The notes: generated by a model from the letters alone, not told the origin. Positions 32,550-41,900 are shown, counted from the stretch's first letter. The stretch is 64,000 nt of DNA from Saprospiraceae bacterium (GCA_016787415.1 JAEUUT010000062.1:1-64000), one strand, 5' to 3'. Numbers and translations: made by a program.

Positions 32550-34105
32550 GCCGTTTTAACCTTTTGTTGTTCCAGTCGTTCGCGAAGCATATTTACAAAA
32601 CGGTCGATGCGATCGGTACTAAACAGTTGCGAGTCGTTCATGGCTTTCCGTGTCAGGAAAAACCCTACCGGTATCAGCACTATGCAGGGCACCATTGCCG
32701 CCCAGAACGGTGTGAGGATATAGGATTCCGCCAGTTTTTTGCACACTATGGTTAGCACAATAAAAACCACAAAAAAGATGATGGAAACAAGTATCGGATA
32801 ACCGAATCCGCCTTTCCGGATAATGGCGCCCATCGGCGCTCCGATAAACAGGAATACGAAGCATACGAATGCGAAACTGTATTTGGTGAACAGTTCGTAG
32901 CCGGTTTTGACGTATTCCTTGCGCCGGGCATCTACCTGATTGTTGCGGGTTTCGAGTTGATTCTGGCTTGTTTTGATGCGTGCGCCCGCTTCTTTCAGGA
33001 TGGTCGGGCGATCGGAAGCACGGAACACCTCTGCAAAATTGGAATATTGCGCCAGCGGTTTGTTTAATTCCTGTTTGGGGAGTCGGTCGAAGCCCGGGCG
33101 GTGCTGCGGTGCGGGTGCGGGCGCCGTGGCGAATTTCACCTTCTTACCCAGTTTGGGCGCTGGTGCCGGCGGCGGTGGAGCGATAGGAACAGGTTTGATG
33201 GGTTGGCGTTTCAGCGGCACCATCAGATCGTCGGCAAATGCGTGTCGCGTGGTTTGCATCGATTGTTGCAGCGAGTCCATATTGACACGCAACTGATTCA
33301 TACTCAGCATAGAACGCTGTTGACTGAACCTGTCTTTATCGGTGCTCACCATTTCAAACTCCCGCATGTCCCACACTTTTGTTAGCGAGGAAAAGTTGGT
33401 GCGGATAAATGGAAATTTTTGTTTTTGCACCTGGGGGCCCTGATTGCCCGGTTCCTGATACTGGGTGCCCTGAAACAGGTTCATCACAAAAAAGCGTTTG
33501 TCTTTTGTGGTGTACATCTGCCCGCTATCGGCCAGTATCTGATTGAATTTTACCTGACCGATATTGGTTTGGTCTTCAATCAGCACATCGCCGATGGTTT
33601 CGCCATCTTCTTCCTTGCTGCCGATTTTGATGACAAACTGGCGAAAATCTTCATTAAAAACGCCTTTTTCGAGCGTCAGCGCCGGCTTTTGGCGGCGTAT
33701 ATCGTACAAGCGGGATTTAAACTCCAGGTTGGAAATGGGAATGATAAAATCCGAGCAGATATAGGAAAATAAGCCGATACAGGCTGCGCAAAAAATCAGC
33801 GAACGCATGATCCGGATCAAAGGCACGCCTGCCGATTTCATACTGGAAAGTTCGTATCGCTCCGCCAGGTTACCCATTACCATCACAGACGCAATCAACA
33901 CGGCAATGGGTAGTGCCATCGGAAAAGTCGACACCGACAAGTACCCAATCAATTCCAGCATGATAAAAATGCTCACCCCTTTACCTGCAATATCGTCGAT
34001 ATACAGCCATAAAAACTGCATAATCAGCACAAACAATGCGATAAAGAACGACACCGCAAACGGGCCGATAAAACTGGTGAGCAGGAGTTTGTCGATTTTT
34101 TTCAA
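32546..34105 (-). CDS. LptF/LptG (YjgP/YjgQ) family permease
   Basis: A 519-residue component of the lipopolysaccharide transport ABC complex. It has the two transmembrane bundles (LLLTSFIGPFAVSFFIALFV at the start and FGYPILVSIIFFVVFIVLTI near the end) around a large periplasmic domain of about 280 residues with a Pro/Ala-rich insertion (APPPPAPAPKL). The frame is open to 34234, but upstream codons are made of GTTGATGAGG repeats. A TTG at 34105 gives LKKIDKLLLTSFIGPF, the usual N-terminus of this family, so 34105 is chosen. Confidence 0.87.
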   Translation of the reverse strand: MKKIDKLLLTSFIGPFAVSFFIALFVLIMQFLWLYIDDIAGKGVSIFIMLELIGYLSVSTFPMALPIAVLIASVMVMGNLAERYELSSMKSAGVPLIRIMRSLIFCAACIGLFSYICSDFIIPISNLEFKSRLYDIRRQKPALTLEKGVFNEDFRQFVIKIGSKEEDGETIGDVLIEDQTNIGQVKFNQILADSGQMYTTKDKRFFVMNLFQGTQYQEPGNQGPQVQKQKFPFIRTNFSSLTKVWDMREFEMVSTDKDRFSQQRSMLSMNQLRVNMDSLQQSMQTTRHAFADDLMVPLKRQPIKPVPIAPPPPAPAPKLGKKVKFATAPAPAPQHRPGFDRLPKQELNKPLAQYSNFAEVFRASDRPTILKEAGARIKTSQNQLETRNNQVDARRKEYVKTGYELFTKYSFAFVCFVFLFIGAPMGAIIRKGGFGYPILVSIIFFVVFIVLTIVCKKLAESYILTPFWAAMVPCIVLIPVGFFLTRKAMNDSQLFSTDRIDRFVNMLRERLEQQKVKTA

Positions 34106-34284
34106 TGTTGATGAGGGTTGATGAGGTTGATGAGGTTGATGAGGGTTGATGAGGTTGATAAGGGTTGATAAGGTTGATAAATGGCGGCTCGGGGTAAGTA
34201 GGAGATTTTCATTCATCGAGTGGCCGTATATCAACTCTCATCAACATTTATCAACCCTTATCAACCTCATCAACCTCATCAACC
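34106..34284. repeat. Inverted repeat of GTTGATGAGG words
   Basis: The left arm (about 34106-34180) has eight to ten words of the form GTTGATGAGG or GTTGATAAGG. The right arm (about 34231-34284) carries ATCAACCTC words. The element fills the gap between the lptF start and the rpe stop, and its left arm reads on into the open frame upstream of lptF. Confidence 0.85.
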
Positions 34285-34956
34285 CTAATAATCAAACTTC
34301 GCTTCAAACGCTTTCAAGTCCCGTATCGTTGCCTCAGGGTCTTTGGCGCCAAATACACTGTTGCCGGCTACCAGCACATCGGCGCCGGCTTGCAGGAGCG
34401 ACTCGGCATTGTGCAGACCTACACCGCCGTCAATTTCAATCAGAGCAGAACTATTGGTGGAAATAATCATTTCCTTGAGTTGCCGAGTTTTGGGCAAGGT
34501 ATTATAAATGAATTTTTGCCCCCCGAAGCCCGGATTAACCGACATAATACACACCAGATCAATGTGTTCGATGACATTTTCCAGGATACTTACCGGCGTA
34601 TGCGGATTGAGCGCCACACCTGCCTGCGCGCCGCATTCCTTGATCTGATGAATGGTGCGGTGCAGGTGCGGGCAGGCTTCTGCGTGTACAGTTATCACAT
34701 CGGCGCCCGCCTTGCGAAAATCTTCCACATACTTTTCCGGTTCCACAATCATGAGATGCACGTCGAGCGGTTTGGTAGCCAGGCGTTTGATGGCTTCGAG
34801 GATAAAAAAGCCAAAAGTGATATTGGGAACGAAACGACCGTCCATGACATCGCAGTGAAACCAGTCGGCCTCGCTGCGGTTTACCAGATCGATTTCATCG
34901 GCCAGGCGTGCGAAATCCGCAGCCAGAAGTGAAGGTGCAAGCAAATGCTTTTTCAT
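34285..34956 (-). CDS. rpe: Ribulose-phosphate 3-epimerase
   Basis: A 223-residue TIM-barrel enzyme interconverting ribulose-5-phosphate and xylulose-5-phosphate. The signatures LLAADFARLADEI, HCDVMDGRFVPNITFG, HLMIVEPEKYVEDF, CIMSVNPGFGGQKFI and EIDGGVGLHNAESLLQAGAD carry the metal ligands and catalytic Asp residues. It serves the pentose phosphate pathway and complements the gluconate/6-phosphogluconate genes at 40-44 kb. It is probably the first gene of a transcript running into lptF and PAP2, with a repeat element in the gap. Confidence 0.95.
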   Translation of the reverse strand: MKKHLLAPSLLAADFARLADEIDLVNRSEADWFHCDVMDGRFVPNITFGFFILEAIKRLATKPLDVHLMIVEPEKYVEDFRKAGADVITVHAEACPHLHRTIHQIKECGAQAGVALNPHTPVSILENVIEHIDLVCIMSVNPGFGGQKFIYNTLPKTRQLKEMIISTNSSALIEIDGGVGLHNAESLLQAGADVLVAGNSVFGAKDPEATIRDLKAFEAKFDY

Positions 34957-35007
34957 AGTGGCCGCAAATATCGGGAATTTTGAGTTCAGGAAGGAAGGCT
35001 TTATTTC

Positions 35008-35769
35008 TTATCGAACCACAACCACCTGACTCTGATGCAGCAAAGGTTGTCTTTTCATACGCAAAAACAACTGCGCCGTCGCCAGTACATCCTTTTCACA
35101 ATAGGTAGCGATGCGATCCAGGTCGCGGTCTTCCCAGTACACCGTAGCCACATCTGCGCCGGAGATATCGTCCTTGGGAGAAGGGATATCAAAAACGGCT
35201 GTGAGCAGGCGCAGCGACGTATAGTTTTTGATGTCGCCGAACTTCCACATTTCCAGCGTATCGAGCAGGTGTTTGGTTTCCCAGGGCTTTTTGCCGGCAA
35301 TATCGAGCATTCTGGGCAAGGGCAACTGGTTGATCAGCATGCGACGACAGATATACGGAATATCGAACTCCTTTATATTATGGCCGCAGAGGGCAAATTT
35401 CTCGGGATTGTTGAAATGTTTGGTCAACATTTCGCTGAAATCTTCGAGCAAACTGGCTTCCAGGTGGTTGCTAAATGATTTGAGGCGCAGCAAAGGCAGT
35501 TCATTGCCGGGTTGACGGGTAAGGAATCCGACCGAAATGCAAACGATTTTGGCAAATTCAGCATAGATACCGGCGCGTTGGCGGAACAACTCTGCCATTT
35601 CCTCGTATTCTACCTCTTCCCCTGGAGCCTTTCGCAAAAGGTTGTGGCATTTAATGCCCCAAAGTTCCTGCAATTCGTCGCTCAGTTCGTCAAATTCGGC
35701 ATAACCAGGCACTGTTTCAATGTCCAGGAACAAAATATTGTACAAATCATAGGTATCAAATGCTGACAT
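35008..35769 (-). CDS. PolB-like 3'-5' exonuclease (DEDD superfamily)
   Basis: A 253-residue nuclease. The ExoI motif is ILFLDIETVPGYAEFDE, ExoII LCGHNIKEFDIPYICRRML, and ExoIII YCEKDVLATAQLFLRM, which gives the DEDDy arrangement. The family is annotated as predicted 3'-5' exonuclease related to the proofreading domain of DNA polymerase B. It is probably cytoplasmic and involved in nucleic acid repair or turnover. It is transcribed divergently from the intergenic space that contains a candidate structured RNA. Confidence 0.85.
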   Translation of the reverse strand: MSAFDTYDLYNILFLDIETVPGYAEFDELSDELQELWGIKCHNLLRKAPGEEVEYEEMAELFRQRAGIYAEFAKIVCISVGFLTRQPGNELPLLRLKSFSNHLEASLLEDFSEMLTKHFNNPEKFALCGHNIKEFDIPYICRRMLINQLPLPRMLDIAGKKPWETKHLLDTLEMWKFGDIKNYTSLRLLTAVFDIPSPKDDISGADVATVYWEDRDLDRIATYCEKDVLATAQLFLRMKRQPLLHQSQVVVVR

Positions 35770-35831
35770 ACCCGTTTTTTTTAATGTGAAGGTGTGTTGT
35801 TTTCTAAAAATCGGCTAACCTTTGCGCTCCT

Positions 35832-35955
35832 TTTTCAAAATAAGAGCATCCGGCGCCTGAATGATATCAAATGGCACTCAGGGAAATCCCCACAAACCTC
35901 GGTGAAAACCCTGACACAAAGATAGGTATTCACCCCCCATTCCCGGATACAGGTT
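35832..35955 (+). ncRNA. Candidate structured RNA (6S-like elongated hairpin)
   Basis: Nested complementary segments form one long irregular hairpin: ATCCGG (35848-35853) with CCGGAT (35943-35948), TGAAT (35858-35862) with ATTCA (35928-35932), TATC (35865-35868) with GATA (35921-35924), and TCAGGG (35878-35883) with CCCTGA (35909-35914). Internal loops separate the helices. A TAACCTTTG promoter-like box (35816-35824) precedes it. A long hairpin with a bubble is the general shape of 6S RNA, and a compact Bacteroidota 6S family exists, but the identity is unproved. The remainder of 35770-36206 has a second inverted repeat at 35982-36010, AT-rich sequence and no ORF. Confidence 0.4.
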
Positions 35956-35981
35956 TTTGCTGGAATTTTTAGGAGTGAAAT

Positions 35982-36010
35982 ATTATCAAATAATTTTTGT
36001 CCTTGATAAT
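35982..36010. repeat. 8-bp inverted repeat, possible hairpin
   Basis: ATTATCAA (35982-35989) and TTGATAAT (36003-36010) are perfectly complementary around a 13-nt T-rich loop. It lies 27 bp after the candidate RNA and about 200 bp before the coiled-coil protein gene. It may be an operator or weak terminator. Confidence 0.4.
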
Positions 36011-36206
36011 CAACAACTTACAATAATTTTTAAAAAAAATCAAAAAAAATCACAATAAACGAAATGCAATAAACCAACCCGAAAACGGTTTTATCTGCAA
36101 ACATCCAAAAACACCAAAGCACACAAACACAAAACACTACCCTTCTCAAAACCACCTGAATTCGCAACACTTTTCGTTAAACCTTTCACACATTTCTTCA
36201 ATAATT

Positions 36207-37232
36207 ATGAGCACACCCACCAATTACAGTCAGCCAGGCACCCCGACTCCAAACTACGGCAACAATGATGGCAACAACCCAAAGCGGACAACGACCATCA
36301 TGGGCATTGCTATCGCTGCCCTGCTCGGTTTGTGCGTTTTCCTGTTGATTAGCAAATACAGCACCAGCAAGCAATTGGATTCCACTACGATGGAACTTGC
36401 CCAGCAAAAAGATGCTTTCACCGAACTCGACCAGAAATACAATGAAGCGGTTACCCAACTGGAACAACAAAAGGGTATCAACGCTGAACTGGACGCAAAA
36501 ATCAACCAGCAACTCCAGGAACTGGAGGCTTCCAAAAACCAGGTGGCAGGCCTGATCCGCGAAAAGAAAGACTACAGAAGCGCACTGGCTTCTCTGGAGC
36601 GTCAGAAAAACGAATACCTCGCTCAGATCGACGACCTGAAAAAACAGGTTGGTATCCTGACCGAAACCAATACCCAACTGACCAACCAAACCCAGCAGTT
36701 ATCTACTTCGTTGAATGAGACGCAAGCCAAACTGCAAGAAGAAGGCACTGCCCGCGCTGCACTGGTATCGGAAAAAACAGCCCTCGAAGCAGAACGCGCT
36801 CAACTGTCTAAAAAAGTCGACATCGCCTCTGCCATCCGCGTAAAAAACATCACGACGAAAGCAGTGTCTGTAAAAAGCAGCGGCAAGGAAAAATCCAAAA
36901 ACAAAGCCAAAAACGTGGATAAACTGAACATCTGCTTCACGACCGAACCTAATGAAGTGGTTCCTGCCGGTGAAGAAACGTTCTACCTGCGTATCGTTGA
37001 CCCAACCGGCGCTCCGCTGGCCATCGAAAGCCTGGGTTCGGGCGTATCCAACGACAAACGCAACGAACAAGAGTTCCGTTATACCACTACTGCTACGACC
37101 AACTACACCAACGGTGAATCGGAAGTATGCGGTTCCTGGCAGCCAGGCCAAAACTTTGTAAAAGGTAAATACTCTGTTGAAATCTACAACAAAGGTTACC
37201 TGGTTGGCACTGGCGCGTTTAATCTGAAGTAA
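36207..37232 (+). CDS. Membrane-anchored coiled-coil protein of unknown function
   Basis: A 341-residue protein. A short Pro/Thr/Asn-rich cytoplasmic tail is followed by a helix (TIMGIAIAALLGLCVFLLIS), then a coiled coil of about 160 residues (heptads rich in Leu, Gln and Glu, for example LDAKINQQLQELEASKNQVA). The C-terminal domain from about 220 is beta-like and carries NICFTTEPNEVVPAGEETFYLRIVDP and GSWQPGQNFVKGKYSVEIY. It probably spans the periplasm from the inner membrane. The function is not recognised. A strong rho-independent terminator follows. Confidence 0.8.
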   Translation: MSTPTNYSQPGTPTPNYGNNDGNNPKRTTTIMGIAIAALLGLCVFLLISKYSTSKQLDSTTMELAQQKDAFTELDQKYNEAVTQLEQQKGINAELDAKINQQLQELEASKNQVAGLIREKKDYRSALASLERQKNEYLAQIDDLKKQVGILTETNTQLTNQTQQLSTSLNETQAKLQEEGTARAALVSEKTALEAERAQLSKKVDIASAIRVKNITTKAVSVKSSGKEKSKNKAKNVDKLNICFTTEPNEVVPAGEETFYLRIVDPTGAPLAIESLGSGVSNDKRNEQEFRYTTTATTNYTNGESEVCGSWQPGQNFVKGKYSVEIYNKGYLVGTGAFNLK

Positions 37233-37256
37233 GTCCTGAGTCCTGAGTCATAAGTC
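37233..37256. repeat. Short TGAGTCC word block
   Basis: Three TGAGTC(C)-type words start on the base after the stop codon, then the array stops. No complementary arm is present. Confidence 0.55.
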
Positions 37257-37310
37257 GACTGGCATCAGGCAAATAAATAAGGAAGGAACACCCTGTTTGC
37301 AATATTCTAA

Positions 37311-37348
37311 CGGGCGGCATAGCGAAAGGCTGTGTCGCTCGTTTTTTT
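37311..37348 (+). terminator. Strong rho-independent terminator
   Basis: A 13-bp stem (37311-37323 with 37329-37341, including G:U pairs) around a five-base GAAAG loop, followed by seven Ts. It lies 78 bp after the coiled-coil protein gene. Confidence 0.88.
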
Positions 37349-37433
37349 GTGGTGGCCATTTGAATCAGGATTTTATGGATTCAATATGATTAGAAGGACT
37401 CCGAAAGCAAGTCGATCCTTTCTAAGATTTGAG

Positions 37434-39377
37434 TTAATCCGTATATATCTTTTTCGCCTTCGCAATTAACCCACACAATTCCTTTCTGTAGCCCATCGGA
37501 TCGCGTGTGGCGGCAGATTGGGCCAGTTCAAGCGCAGTATCAAATGTCGCATTGCCCTTGTACTCCGAAGAGCGCAGCAACATGCCAAAAGAAGCCGCAG
37601 CGGCAGCCATTTGAAAGTTATTGCTGACAAATGGCGAAGTGTACGTTGGCACGGTCATTTTGATCAATTTGCTGGTAGCGCCGAAACGGGGCTTTTTATA
37701 GCGCACTTTCAGGAGCATCAATTCGTCGTTTTTTGCCTGCGCACTCAACTTTGTTTTTTGATAGCGTAGCGGCTCGGTAACGCTTTGTTCGGGTATTTCC
37801 TGACCGACCGGAATGAGTTCGTACAAAGCCGTAGTGCAGTGCCCGGCGCCCAGTTCGCCCGCATCTTTGGCATCGTTGTCAAAATCTTCGCGTTTCAGCA
37901 TCCGGTTTTCATAACCAATCAGCCGGTAGGCCGCCACCTGGTTCGGGTTAAATTCAATCTGGATTTTGACATCTTTGGCAATCGCAAACAAGTTGCCACC
38001 CATTTCCTCCACCAGCACTTTTTGCGCTTCCGACAATTTGTCGATGTAGGCATGGTTGCCATCGCCGGCGTCGGCCAGTTGCTGCATTTTTGAATCCTGA
38101 TAATTGCCGGTTCCGAAACCCAGAACGCTGAGAAAAACGCTGCTTTCGCGCTTTTTTTCAATGAACCGTACCAATTCCGATTCATCCGAGATGCCCACAT
38201 TAAAATCGCCGTCGGTACACAGGATGACACGGTTGTTGCCTTTTTTCATAAAGTTTTCCTGAGCGGTCTGATACGCCAGTTCAATTCCTTCGGCGCCGGC
38301 TGTACTGCCGCCCGCCTGCAAACGCTGAATGGCATTTCGAATGGTTTCTTTTTCCGTTCCGGGTGTGGAAGGCAGTACGAGCCCTGCCGCGCCTGCATAT
38401 ACCACGAGTGCTACCCTGTCCTGGGGGCGCAGTTGCTCGACTAGCAAATTCAGTGAGGATTGTACGAGGGGCAATTTGTTCGGCTCGCTCATGCTGCCTG
38501 ATACATCCACCAGAAATACAAAGTTGGAAGGCGGTAAGGATTCCAGTTCCACTTTTTTGCCTTGCAGCCCGATCACCAGCAAGCGATGTTCCGGCGCCCA
38601 GGGGCAGGTGTCATGTTCCACATGAATAGCAAACGGGGTTTTGTCGCCCGGCCCGGCATAGTCGTAATCGAAGTAATTGACAAACTCCTCCACCCGAACG
38701 GCGTCTTTAGGGGGTTTGTTGCCTATGTTCAAATAACGCCGCACATTGGAATAGGCCGCCCCGTCTACGTCAATAGAAAAGGTAGATACCGGGTTGGAGA
38801 TCGATTCCAGAAACGAATTTTCGACAATCAGGGAATAATTCTCGCGTTGGTAATCCATGTGCGACGTATCGCGGCCTGTCAGCAGGGTGTTCTTGGGAAT
38901 TTTTTGTTTGGGTGTTTTCGGCGGCTTGGCACGTTTGTTTTTACGACCTTTTTTGCCTGTAATATTGTCGGAGGCGAGGGTGTAGCCAGAACTTGTTTTG
39001 TCTTGTGAAATGAGCGGAACCTTGTACGCTGCAATGGTCACTTCTTGTAAAGTCATTCCCGAACTAAGCGCGCAGTCGATTTTATTGATCTTTCCGGCAA
39101 GCACATTTACATGCGTAATTTCCAATGGAAGGAACCCGGAATAGGTAATCTGAAGATCGTACTGGCCAGGCTCCAGCGCAACCCGGAACCGGCCTTCATA
39201 ATCGGTCACAACCAATTGTACCAGTTGCTTCTTTTTCAGGATTCGAACGGAAGCGCCAATGAGTTGTTCGCCCGTAGCATCCTCGGTGACGAGGCCTTCC
39301 AAAACAGTGTTGGCCGTTTGGGCAAGCAAAAAAGCCGGAAGCAACAGGGCTCCAAGCATCCACAGAAATTTTTTCAT
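37434..39377 (-). CDS. YfbK-like VWA domain protein with CarboxypepD-regulatory-like domain
   Basis: A 647-residue exported protein (signal MKKFLWMLGALLLPAFLLAQ). The first domain is carboxypeptidase-regulatory-like (GLVTEDATGEQLIGASVRI). After a Lys-rich linker comes the segment STFSIDVDGAAYSNVRRYL, the YfbK-type N-terminal region. A von Willebrand A domain follows with a MIDAS motif (FLVDVSGSMSEP, with VILCTDGDFNVGISD later) and the C-terminal YfbK region ending IAKAKKIYTD. VWA proteins of this family bind metal and partner proteins at the envelope. The ligand is unknown. An upstream ATG at 39401 is less likely than 39377. Confidence 0.88.
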   Translation of the reverse strand: MKKFLWMLGALLLPAFLLAQTANTVLEGLVTEDATGEQLIGASVRILKKKQLVQLVVTDYEGRFRVALEPGQYDLQITYSGFLPLEITHVNVLAGKINKIDCALSSGMTLQEVTIAAYKVPLISQDKTSSGYTLASDNITGKKGRKNKRAKPPKTPKQKIPKNTLLTGRDTSHMDYQRENYSLIVENSFLESISNPVSTFSIDVDGAAYSNVRRYLNIGNKPPKDAVRVEEFVNYFDYDYAGPGDKTPFAIHVEHDTCPWAPEHRLLVIGLQGKKVELESLPPSNFVFLVDVSGSMSEPNKLPLVQSSLNLLVEQLRPQDRVALVVYAGAAGLVLPSTPGTEKETIRNAIQRLQAGGSTAGAEGIELAYQTAQENFMKKGNNRVILCTDGDFNVGISDESELVRFIEKKRESSVFLSVLGFGTGNYQDSKMQQLADAGDGNHAYIDKLSEAQKVLVEEMGGNLFAIAKDVKIQIEFNPNQVAAYRLIGYENRMLKREDFDNDAKDAGELGAGHCTTALYELIPVGQEIPEQSVTEPLRYQKTKLSAQAKNDELMLLKVRYKKPRFGATSKLIKMTVPTYTSPFVSNNFQMAAAAASFGMLLRSSEYKGNATFDTALELAQSAATRDPMGYRKELCGLIAKAKKIYTD

Positions 39378-39425
39378 GGTATTAAAGATTTTATACCCCA
39401 AATTGCTGGAGACTTCCGGAAATAA

Positions 39426-39453
39426 AAATGCCCGTTTCGTGAAACGGGCATTT
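39426..39453 (-). terminator. Rho-independent terminator downstream of folD
   Basis: AAATGCCCGTTTC and GAAACGGGCATTT form a 13-bp stem around a two-base loop. On the minus strand it is followed by TTATTT and lies 50 bp past the folD stop. A second small GAAAC/GTTTC hairpin is adjacent. Confidence 0.75.
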
Positions 39454-39503
39454 CAACAGTTGAAACACGGGGTTTCAGTACCTGATTGAACTACAAGTTT
39501 GGC

Positions 39504-40388
39504 TCAATTCGGGTAAATCTCTCTCTTACAAGCCTTCAAGGTGTTCATCAGCAGGGCCGTCACCGTCATCAGCCCTACCCCACCTGGCACGGGTGTAATG
39601 TGGCTGCATCTGGGCGCTACTGCCTCAAAATCGACATCGCCCACCAAGCGCGTGCCCGATTTGCGGCTGGCATCTTCGATGCGGTTGATACCTACATCGA
39701 TCACGACAGCACCTTCTTTTACCCAGTCGCCTTTGATAAATTCCGGAATACCGATGGCCGCCACCACAATGTCTGCGCGGCGCACCTCGCCCGCCAGGTC
39801 GCTCGTGCGCGAATGCGTAAGCGTTACGGTACAGTCGCCCGGATAGCCCTTGCGCGACAGCAGAATACTGATGGGTGTGCCCACGATGTTGGAGCGGCCA
39901 ACCACCACGCAGTGTTTTCCGGCGGTTTCAATATTGTACCTGCGCAACATTTCCACAATACCATACGGTGTAGCGGGCAAAAAAGCGGGCAAACCCTGCG
40001 CCATGCGGCCAAAATTGACCGGATGAAAACCGTCTACGTCCTTGCGGTGGTCTATGGCCAGGGTTATTTTTTCTTCGTTGATGTGTTTCGGCAAAGGCAA
40101 CTGAACGATAAAACCATCCACATCGGGATCTTCATTCAGGCTTTGCACGATTTCCAACACTTCGGCTTCCGTAGCGTCGGCCGGGCGGCGAATGAGCGTA
40201 CTTTTGAAACCAACCTGCTCGCAGGAGCGGATTTTGGACTGCACATACACTTGACTGGCTGCGTTTTCGCCGATGAGTACGGCCGCCAGGTGGGGAATTT
40301 TGTTGCCGCGTTCGCGCAACAGATCGACTTCCGCTGCGAGTTCGGATTTGATGTTTTCGGAAAGTAATTTTCCGTCGAGTAAAGTCAT
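39504..40388 (-). CDS. folD: Bifunctional methylenetetrahydrofolate dehydrogenase/cyclohydrolase
   Basis: A 294-residue enzyme oxidising 5,10-methylene-THF to formyl-THF, supplying one-carbon units for purine and methionine synthesis. Signatures are [34 protein letters not shown], the NADP-binding [16 protein letters not shown], and [16 protein letters not shown]. The ATG at 40388 is followed by [20 protein letters not shown], the normal N-terminus. It starts 13 bp after the FGGY kinase stop on the same strand, so it may be co-transcribed, but a TACTTTTG box at 40415-40422 inside the kinase end offers its own promoter. Confidence 0.96.
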   Translation of the reverse strand: MTLLDGKLLSENIKSELAAEVDLLRERGNKIPHLAAVLIGENAASQVYVQSKIRSCEQVGFKSTLIRRPADATEAEVLEIVQSLNEDPDVDGFIVQLPLPKHINEEKITLAIDHRKDVDGFHPVNFGRMAQGLPAFLPATPYGIVEMLRRYNIETAGKHCVVVGRSNIVGTPISILLSRKGYPGDCTVTLTHSRTSDLAGEVRRADIVVAAIGIPEFIKGDWVKEGAVVIDVGINRIEDASRKSGTRLVGDVDFEAVAPRCSHITPVPGGVGLMTVTALLMNTLKACKREIYPN

Positions 40389-40400
40389 GGGTAAATGGTG

Positions 40401-41846
40401 TCAGAATGAGGCCGCAAAAGTAGTGCAAATTTCCCTAAAACGCCCATACGCCTCCTCATAACACGCCTGCAATGCTCTATCAGGCTCCACACAACGCTCC
40501 TCCTGCGCCAGCACCGAAGCGTCCAGCCCCAGCACGTCCATCGCAAGCAGCAACGCCCCCAGCAACGACGCATCTACACGTTCATCGGGGATATAAACCG
40601 GCTTTTGGAAAATATCGGCCAGCATTTGCACCCAAAACGCACTCCGGGAAAATCCACCGCCCGCGTGCAATGTTTCTATCGGGCTATGTGCTTCGAGTGC
40701 TTCGCCGATCATTTTTACGTTGAAAAGCACGCCTTCCATGGCCGCTCTCAGCAGGTGGGCCTGCGTATGCTGCGCGGATAAATAGTGAAAACTGCCCCGA
40801 ATGTCGGGCAGGTACAACGGCGCGCGCTCGCCCAGTAAATAAGGTAAAAACAGCAAACCATCGCTGCCCGCTGGCGCCTGAGCGGCTTGCTCTACAAAAG
40901 TAGCGGCCGGGAGCGCCGACTGGAACACCGATTTGCGGAGCCATTCCAGCACGTTCGCGCCGTTGTTGCTGGCGCCGCCAACGATGTACCTGTTCTCATC
41001 CACACAGTAGCAAAAAGTCCGCATGTGGGCATCCAGCAAGGCTTGGGGCGAAATGGTGCGAATGGCCGCGCTGGTACCGATGGTCACCGCAACCTGCCCT
41101 GCACGCGTGGCATTCGAGCCGATATTGGCCAGGGCGCCATCGCTGGCGCCAATGATAAACGGCACATCGGGCGGTAGCCCGAGTTGGGCCGAATATTCCG
41201 GCAATACATAACTTTTGTGCGCAGGCGACACCAGTTCCGGCAGCATGTCCGCTTGAATGCCAGCCCTCAACAAGGCCCGATCATCCCAGTTTTTTTGGTG
41301 GATATTCAAGAGTCCGCTGGCTGAAGCAATGGAAACATCCGTACAAAATACGCCCGTCAATTGAAGCCACAGGTACGATTTCAGGTCGGCAAAATGGTGC
41401 GTATGGGCAAACACTTCAGGCATATTTTCACGCAGCCAGATGATTTTGCACAACGGCGACATCGCATGAATGGGTACACCAGTGCGCTGGTACAAGGCCA
41501 TTCCTTCTTCTTTCGATCGCAGCGTTTGTGCGATCGCTCCAGCCCGCAGATCTGACCATAACAGCATATTGGTCAAGGGATTACCCGCTTTGTCGAGCGC
41601 GATCAGTCCGTGCATGGCCGATGAAAAAACGGCACCATGCAGTGGTTCTTTGCCTCGCACGGTCGACCATGCTTCTGATATGACTTCCGACAGGTTTTTC
41701 AAAATTTCGGAAGGTGCTTGTTCCTGCCAACCCGACTGAGGAGATATTATCGTGTTCTGCCGTTCGGCATGGGCCCACACTTGTCCGCCATCGCTGAGTA
41801 CGACGGCTTTTACGTTGGTGGTTCCGATGTCGAGCGCAAGCAACAT
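40401..41846 (-). CDS. FGGY-family carbohydrate kinase, probable gluconokinase
   Basis: A 481-residue kinase of the FGGY fold. The N-terminal phosphate loop is LALDIGTTNVKAVVLS. The central DGALANIGSNATRAGQVAVTIG and the C-terminal LHAGGGFSRSAFWVQMLADIFQKPV complete the ATP site. It lies next to a GntP-type gluconate transporter and a 6-phosphogluconate dehydrogenase on the same strand, which strongly favours gluconate as substrate. FGGY members with xylulose as substrate cannot be excluded by motif alone. Between its start and the transporter is a TGAGAAG block. Confidence 0.88.
   Translation of the reverse strand: MLLALDIGTTNVKAVVLSDGGQVWAHAERQNTIISPQSGWQEQAPSEILKNLSEVISEAWSTVRGKEPLHGAVFSSAMHGLIALDKAGNPLTNMLLWSDLRAGAIAQTLRSKEEGMALYQRTGVPIHAMSPLCKIIWLRENMPEVFAHTHHFADLKSYLWLQLTGVFCTDVSIASASGLLNIHQKNWDDRALLRAGIQADMLPELVSPAHKSYVLPEYSAQLGLPPDVPFIIGASDGALANIGSNATRAGQVAVTIGTSAAIRTISPQALLDAHMRTFCYCVDENRYIVGGASNNGANVLEWLRKSVFQSALPAATFVEQAAQAPAGSDGLLFLPYLLGERAPLYLPDIRGSFHYLSAQHTQAHLLRAAMEGVLFNVKMIGEALEAHSPIETLHAGGGFSRSAFWVQMLADIFQKPVYIPDERVDASLLGALLLAMDVLGLDASVLAQEERCVEPDRALQACYEEAYGRFREICTTFAASF
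40415..40422 (-). promoter_or_regulatory. Possible internal -7 box for folD
   Basis: TACTTTTG followed by CGG on the minus strand, 27 bp before the folD ATG. It also encodes the last Thr-Phe-Ala codons of the FGGY kinase, so the match may be chance. Confidence 0.35.
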
Positions 41847-41894
41847 GAATAGAAGTGAGAAGTGAGAAGTGAGAGGTGAGAAGTGAGAGGTGAG
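41847..41894. repeat. Single-armed TGAGAAG/TGAGAGG word block
   Basis: Six 7-bp words between the GntP stop (41901) and the kinase start (41846) on the minus strand. No complementary arm. Confidence 0.75.
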
Positions 41895-41900
41895 AGGGGT

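Noticed and set aside
35877..35955. Cobalamin riboswitch
   Set aside because: GGGAA and GGTG motifs and a GGATACAGG look-alike are present, but the B12-box order and spacing are not met and no transport or cobalamin gene follows.
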